Positions 42,893-51,400 of a stretch of 64,000 nt of DNA are shown piece by piece (positions within the stretch are counted from its first letter, which is position 1; every line of letters begins with the position of its first letter). The DNA is taken from the NCBI RefSeq assembly GCF_040066175.1, contig NZ_JBEAAM010000013.1:60210-124209 (forward strand), read 5' to 3'. Made by a program: the position numbers and the translations under genes. This DNA is from Solimonas sp040066175. GTDB lineage: Bacteria; Pseudomonadota; Gammaproteobacteria; Nevskiales; Nevskiaceae. The notes beneath the pieces are model-generated. The model had not been told where the DNA came from. It saw only the letters and a program-made list of their open reading frames with translations, and did no database searches.

Positions 42893-42912
42893 TTTACATA
42901 GATCGATGTAAA
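42893..42912 (-). promoter_or_regulatory. Operator-like palindrome TTTACAT-N6-ATGTAAA before the DUF1302 operon
   Basis: Perfect 7-bp arms with a 6-bp spacer, AT-rich in a GC-rich background. A possible promoter overlaps it on the minus strand: TTCATA, 16-bp spacer, TAAACT. This layout is typical of TetR-family repressor sites. No TetR gene is in the window, so the regulator would be encoded elsewhere. Confidence 0.55.
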
Positions 42913-42948
42913 TATGAACCCGATCTCCGGCATCGTTCGTCCGAACCG

Positions 42949-44106
42949 CTACGTGGCCGTCTCGGCCGCACGCGACTTGCTGTGGCTGATCGCACCGGCC
43001 GGGCTGTCGAGGAAGTCCGCCGCGAAGCGGTCGAACCGTCCCTGCCCGATCGCGTCGCGGATCGCGCGCATGTGGTTCTGGTAGTAGCGCAGGTTGTGGA
43101 TCGTGTTCAGGCGCGCACCGAGGATCTCGTTGCAGCGATCGAGATGGTGCAGATAGGCCCGCGAGTAGTGGCGGCAGGTGTAGCAGTCGCACGCGGGATC
43201 CAACGGCCGCGCGTCGTCGCGATGCACCGCGTTGCGGATCTTGACCACGCCCTCGCTGGTGAACAGATGACCGTTGCGCGCGTTGCGCGTCGGCATCACG
43301 CAGTCGAACATGTCGATGCCGCGTGCCACCGCCTGCACCAGATCGCGCGGCGTGCCCACGCCCATCAGATAACGCGGATGCTCGCGCGGCAGCGCCGGCC
43401 CGAGCGCATCCAGCACCTTGAGGCGCTCGGTCTCCGGTTCGCCGACCGACAGGCCGCCGACCGCATAGCCGTCGAAGCCGATCTCACCCAGACGCTGCAG
43501 CGATTCCAGTCGCAGATGCGGGTACATGCCGCCCTGGACGATGCCGAACAGCGCCTCGTTACGCGGCTCGGCCGTGTTGCTGGCTGCGAATGCGCTCCTG
43601 CAGCGCAGTGCCCAGCGCGCCGACAGCTCCATCGACTTGCGCGCCTGCTTCTCAGTGGCCGGGTACGGCGTGCACTCGTCGAACTGCATGACGATGTCCG
43701 AACCCAGCGCGTGCTGGACCTCGATCGCCCGCTCCGGCGTCAGGAAGATGCGGTCGCCGTTGACCGGCGACGCGAACTTCACGCCCTCCTCGGTGATCTT
43801 GCGCAGACCGGACAGGCTCCACACCTGGAAGCCACCGGAATCGGTCAGGATCGGGCCGTCCCAGTGCATGAAGCGGTGCAGTCCGCCGAGCACACGCACC
43901 GTCTGCTCGCCCGGACGCAGCATCAGGTGGAAGGTGTTGCCGAGGATGATCTGCGCGCCGATGTCGCGCAGTTCTTCCGGCGTCATCGCCTTGACCGTGC
44001 CGTAGGTCCCCACCGGCATGAAAGCCGGCGTCTCGACCTCGCCACGCTCGAAGATCAGGCGTCCGCGCCGTGCGGCGCCGCAGGTGGCGAGTAATTCGAA
44101 CTTCAC
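42949..44106 (-). CDS. tgt: Tgt, queuine tRNA-guanine transglycosylase
   Basis: A 385-residue enzyme exchanging G34 for preQ1 in queuosine tRNAs. Catalytic features are the substrate-binding DSGGFQVWSL, the second Asp in CVMPTRNARNGHLF, and the zinc site CDCYTCRHYSRAYLHHL. GGLSVGEP is conserved. The GTG start at 44106 gives the conserved MKFELLATCG N-terminus; no ATG fits. Its usual neighbours yajC-secDF are absent and queA is separated by two genes. Confidence 0.97.
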   Translation of the reverse strand: MKFELLATCGAARRGRLIFERGEVETPAFMPVGTYGTVKAMTPEELRDIGAQIILGNTFHLMLRPGEQTVRVLGGLHRFMHWDGPILTDSGGFQVWSLSGLRKITEEGVKFASPVNGDRIFLTPERAIEVQHALGSDIVMQFDECTPYPATEKQARKSMELSARWALRCRSAFAASNTAEPRNEALFGIVQGGMYPHLRLESLQRLGEIGFDGYAVGGLSVGEPETERLKVLDALGPALPREHPRYLMGVGTPRDLVQAVARGIDMFDCVMPTRNARNGHLFTSEGVVKIRNAVHRDDARPLDPACDCYTCRHYSRAYLHHLDRCNEILGARLNTIHNLRYYQNHMRAIRDAIGQGRFDRFAADFLDSPAGAISHSKSRAAETAT

Positions 44107-44242
44107 GTCAGCGGATCCCGTGCACAGGGCTTGCGAATGAGGCGCGAATTGTCCCACGCACGCGTCCGGGCTGCAGCGCGCCGCTTTGACAGGGCGCGGG
44201 GCCAGCGCGTACGGTCGCTGCGCCCTTGCGAGGAGTGCTGCA

Positions 44243-44758
44243 ATGCGATTGATCACCGGCCTGCTCGATCGCCTGCTGTTTGCCGCGGGCCTGGCGCTGT
44301 TCCTGCAGATTCCGCAGTTCATCGATCACTACACGCAGCGCTATGGCGGCTACCGGCAGGCGCTGGCCGACAGCGTCGCGCAATACCAGCAGAACGCCGA
44401 CCGCCACTACCGCGGTGACCTCGATGCGATGACACGGGATTTTCGCAACGACGACAAGCCGGCGCTGCGCGACATCGGCGACAAGATCGCGGACGAACGG
44501 CGGCGACTCGCCGAGATGGAGCACGGGCTGGCGATCCTGCGCTACGGTCACCTCGGCCAGAAGCTCTGGTACCTGGCTCGCCACATTGAGCCTTCGATCG
44601 CCTACGGCGTCCTGGAGAACTTCCGTCCGGGCCTGCCGCTGACGATCGACGCGCTGCTGTGCGGCCTGGTCGGCGGTGTGCTGGCCAGCGCGCTGTTCAA
44701 CCTGCTGCTGTGGCCGCTGCGGCTCGTCGTGGACCGCCGTCCGCTACTGCGGGTGTGA
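44243..44758 (+). CDS. DUF2937 membrane protein
   Basis: A 171-residue protein with an N-terminal membrane helix, the DUF2937 motif RLITGLLDRLLFAAGLALFL then IPQFIDHYTQRYGGY, a helical charged middle and a C-terminal helix (LTIDALLCGLVGGVLASALF). The start ATG follows AGGAG by 7 bp. Its function is unknown. It sits between the divergent tgt and the convergent cNMP-binding gene, with stops adjacent to the latter. Confidence 0.8.
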   Translation: MRLITGLLDRLLFAAGLALFLQIPQFIDHYTQRYGGYRQALADSVAQYQQNADRHYRGDLDAMTRDFRNDDKPALRDIGDKIADERRRLAEMEHGLAILRYGHLGQKLWYLARHIEPSIAYGVLENFRPGLPLTIDALLCGLVGGVLASALFNLLLWPLRLVVDRRPLLRV

Positions 44759-45211
44759 TCAGCGCTTGCGGCTGCGTGCGAAATTGAGATCGCTGCTGGT
44801 CGCACGCAGACGGCTGCCGAGGTACTGCGCCAGCGCGCGGTAGAACTTCACCGCCAGCGACGGATGGGCGTCCAGCAGCTTGCGCAGCGCGTCATAGCGG
44901 ATCAGGACGATCTCCGAGCGCTCCATGGCGCGCGCGGTGGCCGAGCGCGGCTCGCCGTCAAGGAAGGACATCTCGCCAAAGTGCGCGCCCGTGCCCAGCG
45001 TCGCCAACATGATCGTGTTGTTCTCGCCGGCCTGGGCGATCTGTACCGAGCCATGCTTGATGATCAGCAGGGCGTCGGCGGCATCACCCTCGTTGAACAG
45101 CACGTCGCCGGGATTCTGCGCCTTGCGCTGCGCGATCGCCTCGACGCCGGCGAGCTCGTCTTCCGAGAACTCCCTGAACAGATACACATCCTGCAGCAGT
45201 CGGCGATCCAT
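44759..45211 (-). CDS. Cyclic-nucleotide-binding domain protein (Crp-like sensor without DNA-binding domain)
   Basis: A 150-residue protein with one cNMP-binding beta-roll: LFREFSEDELAGVEAIAQRK, then GDVLFNEGDAADALLIIKHG and the phosphate-binding cassette FGEMSFLDGEPRSATARA. There is no helix-turn-helix after the beta-roll; it ends in a short helix and a basic SRKR tail. So it is probably a standalone sensor or partner of a kinase or transporter. Start ATG at 45211 has a GGAG; a GTG 20 codons upstream lacks one. It sits between DUF2937 and queA. Confidence 0.85.
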   Translation of the reverse strand: MDRRLLQDVYLFREFSEDELAGVEAIAQRKAQNPGDVLFNEGDAADALLIIKHGSVQIAQAGENNTIMLATLGTGAHFGEMSFLDGEPRSATARAMERSEIVLIRYDALRKLLDAHPSLAVKFYRALAQYLGSRLRATSSDLNFARSRKR

Positions 45212-45292
45212 GCGGCGGCTCCGGTCGTGAGGCTCGATTGCGGGAATGGCACCAGCATACACCAGCGTCACGCCGCTTCCGTGAACCGCTCC

Positions 45293-46324
45293 TCAGCGAT
45301 CCAGCAGCATCGCATCACCGTAGCTGAAGAAGCGGTAGCGCTGCGCGACCGCGTGACGGTAGGCGCGCATCACCCGCTCGTAGCCACCGAAGGCGCAGAC
45401 CAGCATCATCAGCGTGGACTCGGGCAGATGAAAATTGGTCAGCAACCGGTCCACGACGCGGAAGCGGAATCCCGGCGTGATGAACAGGCGCGTCTCGCCG
45501 GACGCCGGCAGCAGCGTCGCCTCGCGATCCTGGGCCAGCGCGGCGGATTCCAGCGCACGGGTGACCGTCGTGCCGACCGCGACGACCCGGCCGCCGCGCT
45601 CGCGCACGCGCACGAGGGCGGCGCACAGCTCCGGTCCGATGCTGTAGCGCTCCGCGTGCATGCGGTGCTGTGCCAGATCCTCGACGCGCACCGGCTGGAA
45701 CGTGCCTGCGCCGACGTGCAGGGTCAGCGTCGCCGTCTCGACGCCGCGCGCGCGCACCGCCGCCAGCAGCTCCTCGTCGAAATGCAGGCCGGCCGTCGGC
45801 GCGGCGACCGCACCGGGTTCGCGCGCGAACACGGTCTGGTAGCGCTCGCGGTCCTCGGCGTCCGGGTCATGCGTGATGTACGGCGGCAGCGGCAGCCGTC
45901 CGGCCCGCTCCAGGAAGGCCAGCACGCCATCCCCACCCTCGTAGCGCAGCCGGAACAGATCCTCGTTGCGGCCCAGCACCGTCAGGCGGTCCGCATCGCC
46001 GACCAGGATCGTCCCGCCGGCTTTCGGCTTCTTGCTGACGCCCAGTTGTGCGATGAACTCATGTGCGTCGAGCACGCGCTCGACGAGAATCTCCACGCGG
46101 CCGCCCGTCGGCTTGCGTCCGAACAGACGCGCCGGAATCACCCGCGTGTCGTTGAACACCAGCAGGTCGCCGGCCGACAGCAGACCCGGCAGATCGGCGA
46201 TGCGCCGATCGTGCAGGGCATCGCCGCGACCGACATGCAGCAAACGGCTGGCCGAGCGGCGCGGCGCCGGATGCTGGGCGATCAGTTCAGGGGGAAGGTC
46301 GTAGTGAAAATCCGATCGGCGCAC
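45293..46324 (-). CDS. queA: QueA, S-adenosylmethionine:tRNA ribosyltransferase-isomerase
   Basis: A 343-residue enzyme making epoxyqueuosine from preQ1-tRNA. Hallmarks: DFHYDLPPELIAQHPAPRR at the N-terminus, NDTRVIPARLFGRK, APTAGLHFDEELL, VGAGTFQPVR and the C-terminal LHLPES-like NFHLPESTLMMLVCAFGG. The start is GTG. A tRNA-Leu gene lies 25 bp upstream on the same strand. tgt is downstream but not adjacent. Confidence 0.97.
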   Translation of the reverse strand: MRRSDFHYDLPPELIAQHPAPRRSASRLLHVGRGDALHDRRIADLPGLLSAGDLLVFNDTRVIPARLFGRKPTGGRVEILVERVLDAHEFIAQLGVSKKPKAGGTILVGDADRLTVLGRNEDLFRLRYEGGDGVLAFLERAGRLPLPPYITHDPDAEDRERYQTVFAREPGAVAAPTAGLHFDEELLAAVRARGVETATLTLHVGAGTFQPVRVEDLAQHRMHAERYSIGPELCAALVRVRERGGRVVAVGTTVTRALESAALAQDREATLLPASGETRLFITPGFRFRVVDRLLTNFHLPESTLMMLVCAFGGYERVMRAYRHAVAQRYRFFSYGDAMLLDR

Positions 46325-46349
46325 GAAGCAGGGTCTCCGTGGCGATCGG

Positions 46350-46437
46350 TGGTGCCGAAGGAGAGACTCGAACTCTCACGAGGGGTTGCCTCGGCGGATT
46401 TTGAGTCCGCTGCGTCTACCGATTCCGCCACTTCGGC
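46350..46437 (-). tRNA. tRNA-Leu (anticodon CAA)
   Basis: A class II tRNA, 88 nt with encoded CCA. The minus strand begins GCCGAAG and ends CTTCGGC-ACCA. It has the long variable arm typical of Leu, T-arm GAGAGTTCGAGTCTCTC, and anticodon loop CTCAAAA (anticodon CAA at 46401-46403, reading UUG). It lies 25 bp upstream of queA on the same strand. Confidence 0.97.
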
Positions 46438-46449
46438 GTGGGGGCGCGC

Positions 46450-46455
46450 ATTATA
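46450..46455 (-). promoter_or_regulatory. -10 box of the tRNA-Leu promoter
   Basis: An exact TATAAT on the minus strand, 12 bp before the tRNA 5' end. It is followed by the GC-rich discriminator GCGCGCCCCC, typical of stringently controlled stable-RNA promoters. The -35 hexamer at 17-bp spacing is poor. Confidence 0.6.
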
Positions 46456-46524
46456 GCCAGCGGACTCATGCCGGGCGCATGAAACGGGCGGCCGCAGCCG
46501 CCCGTGGGTCCGACGATGCGGAGG

Positions 46525-47337
46525 TTAGAGGCGGAAGTCGATGCGCACGCCGGCGTGATAGCCGCTGATGCGCGCCGAGTTCTGCGCCCGGAACACCGTG
46601 CCGCCACCGCCCACGCGCAATTCGAGCGCGTCGCTGGTGAACAACGGGATGTCGAGGTTGACGCCGAAACTCGCACCGCTGAGCGTCTCCGATGCACTGC
46701 CGCGCTCGAGCTTGGTGCTGGCGTATCCGATCGCGCCACCGACCTCGACGAGATCGAACAGCACGCCGGTCGGTACCAGATACACCCCGTAGAACTGCTG
46801 GGTGCTGTATTCGCCGTCGTTCGGTTTGTCGGAACTGCCGCCATCGAATCCGGCCTGTACCTCGAGCCCGACGGCCTCGAACACACGCATGCCCGCACGG
46901 ACACGGTACATCTTCGAGTCGAGTTCCTCGCCGCCGAAGGCCGCGCCCAGCGCGGGCTTCGAGAACGACACGTGGGTCCACACGTAATCGCCGCCGACAT
47001 AGAACTTGTGCCCTTCACCCGGCTCCTCGCCGGACCCCGCCTCGTCCCCGGCCTCGTCACTGGCCTGATCGCCGGTGTCGTCGCCCGAGGCGTAGCTCTC
47101 CTCGGTACCGGACGTGTCCGACGAAGCCTCGGTCTCGGCTGCCGCCTCGTCGCCGGCGCCGCCATCGGCATCGGCTGCGGCGCCCTCGTCCTGGGATTCC
47201 GGCACGTCGGCCGGATCGGTCGCCATCTCCGTGTAACCGCTGTCGGTCTCCGCCTCCGGCACCGCCTCCTCTTGGGCAAACACTGCCGTGGACGCCATCA
47301 GGCCGAAGGCGAGCACACCGAGCTTCTTCATGACCAT
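46525..47337 (-). CDS. Outer-membrane beta-barrel protein with long acidic N-terminal linker
   Basis: A 270-residue precursor: signal peptide (MKKLGVLAFGLMASTAVFAQ), an ~85-residue Glu/Asp/Ala/Ser/Gly low-complexity region (EASSDTSGTEESYASGDD), then an eight-strand-type barrel from about 108 (HKFYVGGDYVWTHVSFS) to a terminal aromatic strand (ARISGYHAGVRIDFRL). It is an OmpA/OmpW-like small porin or adhesin. The terminal residue is Leu, not Phe, which may weaken the BAM signal. A second ATG lies two codons in. The function is unknown. Confidence 0.78.
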   Translation of the reverse strand: MVMKKLGVLAFGLMASTAVFAQEEAVPEAETDSGYTEMATDPADVPESQDEGAAADADGGAGDEAAAETEASSDTSGTEESYASGDDTGDQASDEAGDEAGSGEEPGEGHKFYVGGDYVWTHVSFSKPALGAAFGGEELDSKMYRVRAGMRVFEAVGLEVQAGFDGGSSDKPNDGEYSTQQFYGVYLVPTGVLFDLVEVGGAIGYASTKLERGSASETLSGASFGVNLDIPLFTSDALELRVGGGGTVFRAQNSARISGYHAGVRIDFRL

Positions 47338-47464
47338 CCCCCAGATATCCAGAAAGGTGCTTGTTTTGCAGGCGGATGTTCTCCGATTTTTCCGCGTAAA
47401 TCCACTTCAGCGGCTATAGTGCGCGCTCGGTCCGCGCCGTCGCGGATGCAACAGACCATCGCGC

Positions 47465-48064
47465 ATGTTTCCGGAACCTCGCTACTGCAACGCCTGTGGG
47501 CACAGCGTCGAGTACCGCGTACCGGACGGTGATCACCTGCCGCGCCACGTCTGCAGCAACTGCGGACACATCCAGTACCGCAACCCCAAGGTGATCGTCG
47601 GCGTGATCCCGGAATGGGAGGATGGACGCATCCTGATGTGCCGCCGCGCGATCGAGCCGCGGCTCGGCCTGTGGACCTTCCCGGCCGGGTTCATGGAGAT
47701 GGGCGAGACCAGCGCCGCCGGTGCCGCGCGCGAGGCGCGCGAGGAGTCGCGCGCCGACGTCGAGGTGGGCACGCTGCTGATGGTCATCAACGTCCCCTAT
47801 GTCAGCCAGATCTACATGATCCATTGCGGACGCCTGCTCGCGCCGGCGTTCGGACCGACCGCGGAGAGCTCCGAGGTGATGCTGATGGCCGAAGACGAGA
47901 TCCCCTGGGACGACATCGCCTTTCCGACCATCTGGCACAGCCTTCGGCACTTCTTCGACGACCGGCGCCGCGGCGCGTACACGACCCACGTGCTCGACCT
48001 GAGCTTCAGGCCGCGTGCGCCGGAGCGTGCCGAGGTGCCCGGCGACGATCCTGCGGCGAGTTGA
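47465..48064 (+). CDS. Nudix hydrolase with zinc ribbon (NUDT/NudC-like)
   Basis: A 199-residue protein: an N-terminal zinc ribbon (CNACGHSVEYRVP...CSNCG, four Cys) and a Nudix domain. The Nudix box is intact: GFMEMGETSAAGAAREAREE, fitting GX5EX7REUXEEXGU apart from the last residues. Relatives hydrolyse NADH, ADP-ribose or related dinucleotides. Substrate is not fixed by sequence. It is 45 bp upstream of fdxA on the same strand. Confidence 0.88.
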   Translation: MFPEPRYCNACGHSVEYRVPDGDHLPRHVCSNCGHIQYRNPKVIVGVIPEWEDGRILMCRRAIEPRLGLWTFPAGFMEMGETSAAGAAREAREESRADVEVGTLLMVINVPYVSQIYMIHCGRLLAPAFGPTAESSEVMLMAEDEIPWDDIAFPTIWHSLRHFFDDRRRGAYTTHVLDLSFRPRAPERAEVPGDDPAAS

Positions 48065-48109
48065 TCGTTTAAACTACGGCACCGTCTGTTCCCGTTTCCA
48101 GAGCGTCTC

Positions 48110-48433
48110 ATGACCTTCGTCGTCACCGAAAACTGCATCAAGTGCAAGTACACCGACTGCGTGGAAGTCTGCCCGGTGGACTGCTTCCACGAGGGATCGA
48201 ATTTCCTGGTGATCGATCCCGAGGAGTGCATCGACTGCACGCTGTGCGAGCCGGAGTGTCCGGCCGAGGCGATCTTCGCCGAGGATGACCTGCCTGCGGA
48301 TCAGGCACATTTCAAGGAACTCAACGCCCAGCTGGCCAAGCAATGGCCGGTGATCACCGAACGCAAGGAACCGCCCGCGGACGCCAAGGACTGGGACGGC
48401 AAGCCGGGCAAGCTGGACCTGCTCGAACGCTGA
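48110..48433 (+). CDS. fdxA: FdxA, 7Fe (3Fe-4S/4Fe-4S) ferredoxin
   Basis: A 107-residue ferredoxin starting MTFVVTENCIKCKYTDCVEV. Cluster ligands are CIKCKYTDCVEVCPVDC and CIDCTLCEPECP, with the FdxA-type 7Fe arrangement and a C-terminal extension typical of the Azotobacter FdxA family. It carries electrons in the cytoplasm; Rnf, encoded at 25 kb, is a possible partner. A terminator hairpin follows 20 bp after the stop. Confidence 0.96.
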   Translation: MTFVVTENCIKCKYTDCVEVCPVDCFHEGSNFLVIDPEECIDCTLCEPECPAEAIFAEDDLPADQAHFKELNAQLAKQWPVITERKEPPADAKDWDGKPGKLDLLER

Positions 48434-48452
48434 AGCCCCTCACGCATGCCGG

Positions 48453-48472
48453 ACGGCGCCGCAAGGCGCCGT
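48453..48472 (+). terminator. Rho-independent terminator after fdxA
   Basis: ACGGCGCC-GCAA-GGCGCCGT has perfect 8-bp arms and a GNRA-type tetraloop. TTGCGTTT follows, an imperfect T-rich tail. It lies between the convergent fdxA and addA-like genes and may serve both. Confidence 0.75.
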
Positions 48473-48490
48473 TTGCGTTTGCGCGCCGGC

Positions 48491-51400
48491 TCAAGTCGCC
48501 ACGGTCGTCAACTCAGCCCAGCGCAGTGCCGGATCCTCGATCAGCGGCAGATACAGCGCGGCGCGCAGCGGCCGTTCCGACGCAGAACCACGATACAGCG
48601 CCGCCAGCGCCTGCACGTAAGCCTCAAGCTGCGGGCGGTACCGCTCGATCTCCTGGCGCACGAAGCTGGCCGCGTCACCGCCTTCGTGTGTGCTGGTCTT
48701 GAAATCGACGATCCAGCGCACGCCATGCTCATCGACGAAACAGCGATCGATGACCAGGCGACGCACGCGCTCGCGTTCGGACACGCTCAGCGCCAGTTCG
48801 CTGTAAGACTCGGCGTGCTCGCGGCGCAGCAGCCAGCGTCCGCGCGCATCGCCGAGCGTGCTGCGCAGAGCGGCCAGCACCCGGTCGCATGCGGCCGCGA
48901 GCTGCGCCGCACGCACGCCTTCGCGGCGCAGATCCTGCTCGATGCCCGCAGCGAGTTCGTCACAGCGCGCCGGCGGCCAGTGCTCAACGCCGTCCCCGGC
49001 AATGAACTGCACCCAGCGGTGAAAGACGATGCCGACACAACGTGCGGTCTCGCCGGCCCAGTCGAACTGCGGCGCGGCCGCACGATCGCCGACGGCCGCC
49101 TGCGCGAGCGGCACCGCGGCCTGCAGCACCGGCGCGGTCCAGCCCACCCGGCGCCGCAGCGGCGGTGCCAGAACGTCCGCGGCCGGCATCTCCGCCGCGG
49201 CAGCCTGCGCGGTGCCCGGCGACACCTCGGCCGTCGTGGCGGCGGCCTCGAACTGCGCCGCGACGGCGGGCCACAGCCGCGCCAGCAGACTGCGCCCCGG
49301 GGGCGTCGCCACCTTACCCTTGGCGTCACGTCCGACCGCAGCCAGCAGATGCAGTTGCTGGCGCGCGCGCGTGGCGGCGACATACAGCAGCCGTCCATCC
49401 TCGTGGCACTGCTTGTCCGCGTCGAGCGCGCGCACGTAGTCGTAGCTGGCGTCGCGCTCGTCGCCGGTGGCGTGCACCGGCGCCAGCACGAGCCGTTCCT
49501 GCCCATCGACGTCGCTGAGCTGCGCCCAGGCGATCAACGGCGCGCCATCGCTGCGCGTTCCGCGCGCCAGGCCGGGCACGATCACGGTGTCGAACTCCAG
49601 CCCCTTGGACTTGTGGATGGTCATCACGCTGACGCGGCCGTCGGCACCCGGATCGGGCGCCGCCCGCAGCTGCGCGAGCGCCAGATCGAGGCGCGCGAAG
49701 TCGTCGAGCATCGCGCCCGGCGCGACCTGCTGCAGGCAGTCGAAGTACGCCGCCGCATCGGCCAATGCCGAGGGTTCGCGTGCGCAAGCCGGCCCACCCA
49801 GCGCCAGCCATGCCGACTCGACCCAGCGCCGCAGCGGGCGCCGCCCCTGCACCGCCAGCGCCGCCTCGATCGCGTCCAGGACCGGCGCCAGCCGCTGCCG
49901 GCCCTCCGCACTCAGGCGTTGGCGCCGCGCCGGATCACGCAGCGCCGACAGCAGGCTCAGCTGACGCGGCAGGTCCGCGCACAGCACGTACAGGTCGGCC
50001 AGCGTCAATCCGCACCAGGGTGCGCGCAGCACCGCGAGCCACGCACTGCGATCCTGCGGATGCAGCAGTGCCCAGGTCAGCGCACGCAGATCGCCGATCA
50101 CCGGCCGCTCGGCCAGGCTCTCAATGTCCACCGCGCGGCAGGCGATGCCGGCGTCGCGCAGCACCGGCACGATATCGAGCAGATGTCCGCGGCTGCGCAC
50201 CAGGATGGCGATCGTGCCTTGCGGATCACGCGCGCGCGCCGCGAGCACCAGCTCGCGCACGCGCAGCGCCTCGGCGCGGGCATCCGCCCCGACCAGGGCG
50301 TGCACGCCGACGGCGGGCGCCGTGCCCGCGGCACGAACCGCCTGTGCCGGGCTGTAGGGCACCGCGCCGCGATTGGGATCCGCGACCGGCGGCAGCACCT
50401 GCGCGAACGCAGCGTTGACCCACTCGACGATGCCGGGCTGCGAGCGGAAATTGCAGCGCAGGCGCAGGGGCTCCAGCGACAGACCGCCGATGCCATCGCG
50501 CCAGGCGCGCAGGAACAGCCCCACCTCGGCTTCGCGGAAGCGGTAGATGCTCTGCATCGGATCGCCGACCAGGAACAGGCTGCGCCCATCGCCCGGCATC
50601 CAGCCCGCGGTCAGCCGCAGCAGCAGCTCCCATTGCACGCTGGACGTGTCCTGAAACTCGTCGATCAACAGGTGACGGACGCGGTAGTCGAGCTTGAGCG
50701 CCAGATCGCTGGGCCGTTCGGGATCGCCCAGTGCGGTGATCGCCTGCGCGGCGACTTCAGCGAAATCCACCTCGCCGCGGGCGGCGAACACGACGCGTAG
50801 CTGCGCCGCCGCGAGGCGCAGCGTATCGAGCAGCGCCTGCAGAACGTCCCATTGCGCGTCCTCGTACCGGGGTGCCGGCAAGGTGTGGAGGGCGAGCAGC
50901 GCCGAGCGGGCGCCCGGCAGCCCGGCCAGCGCGTCGATCAGCTGCAGATGCGCGTCGCGCGCAGGGCCGAGTTGGGCTTTCTCCGCCTTGGTCTGGCCCG
51001 CGGGAAATCCCTGCTTGGCATTGACCGTGCGCCGCCAGTCGGGGGGATCGCCCTGGGTGAACACCAGTTCGAGCAGCGCGCGCCAGCGCGGCAGATCGTC
51101 GGGCACTGCCGATGGCCAGCGGCCATCGCGCAGCAGGTGCAGGGGCAGGTCGGGTTCCTCGGCCTGGCGCTGCGCGGAGGCATGGCGCGCCGACTCCAGC
51201 CAGGCCGCACGCAGCGCCTCTGGAACGACGGCAGTGGCCCGCTGCAGCGCGTCCTCGACGATCCACTGCAGCGTGCGCTCCAGCACCTCGCGTGGCCGGG
51301 CGCTGCGGCCCTCGCGCGTGGCCAGCACCAGCCACTGCTCGCGCTTGCCCAGCAGATCGACGAGCTGCTGCTCCAGCACCGCGGTGCGGTTGTCGAAGTG

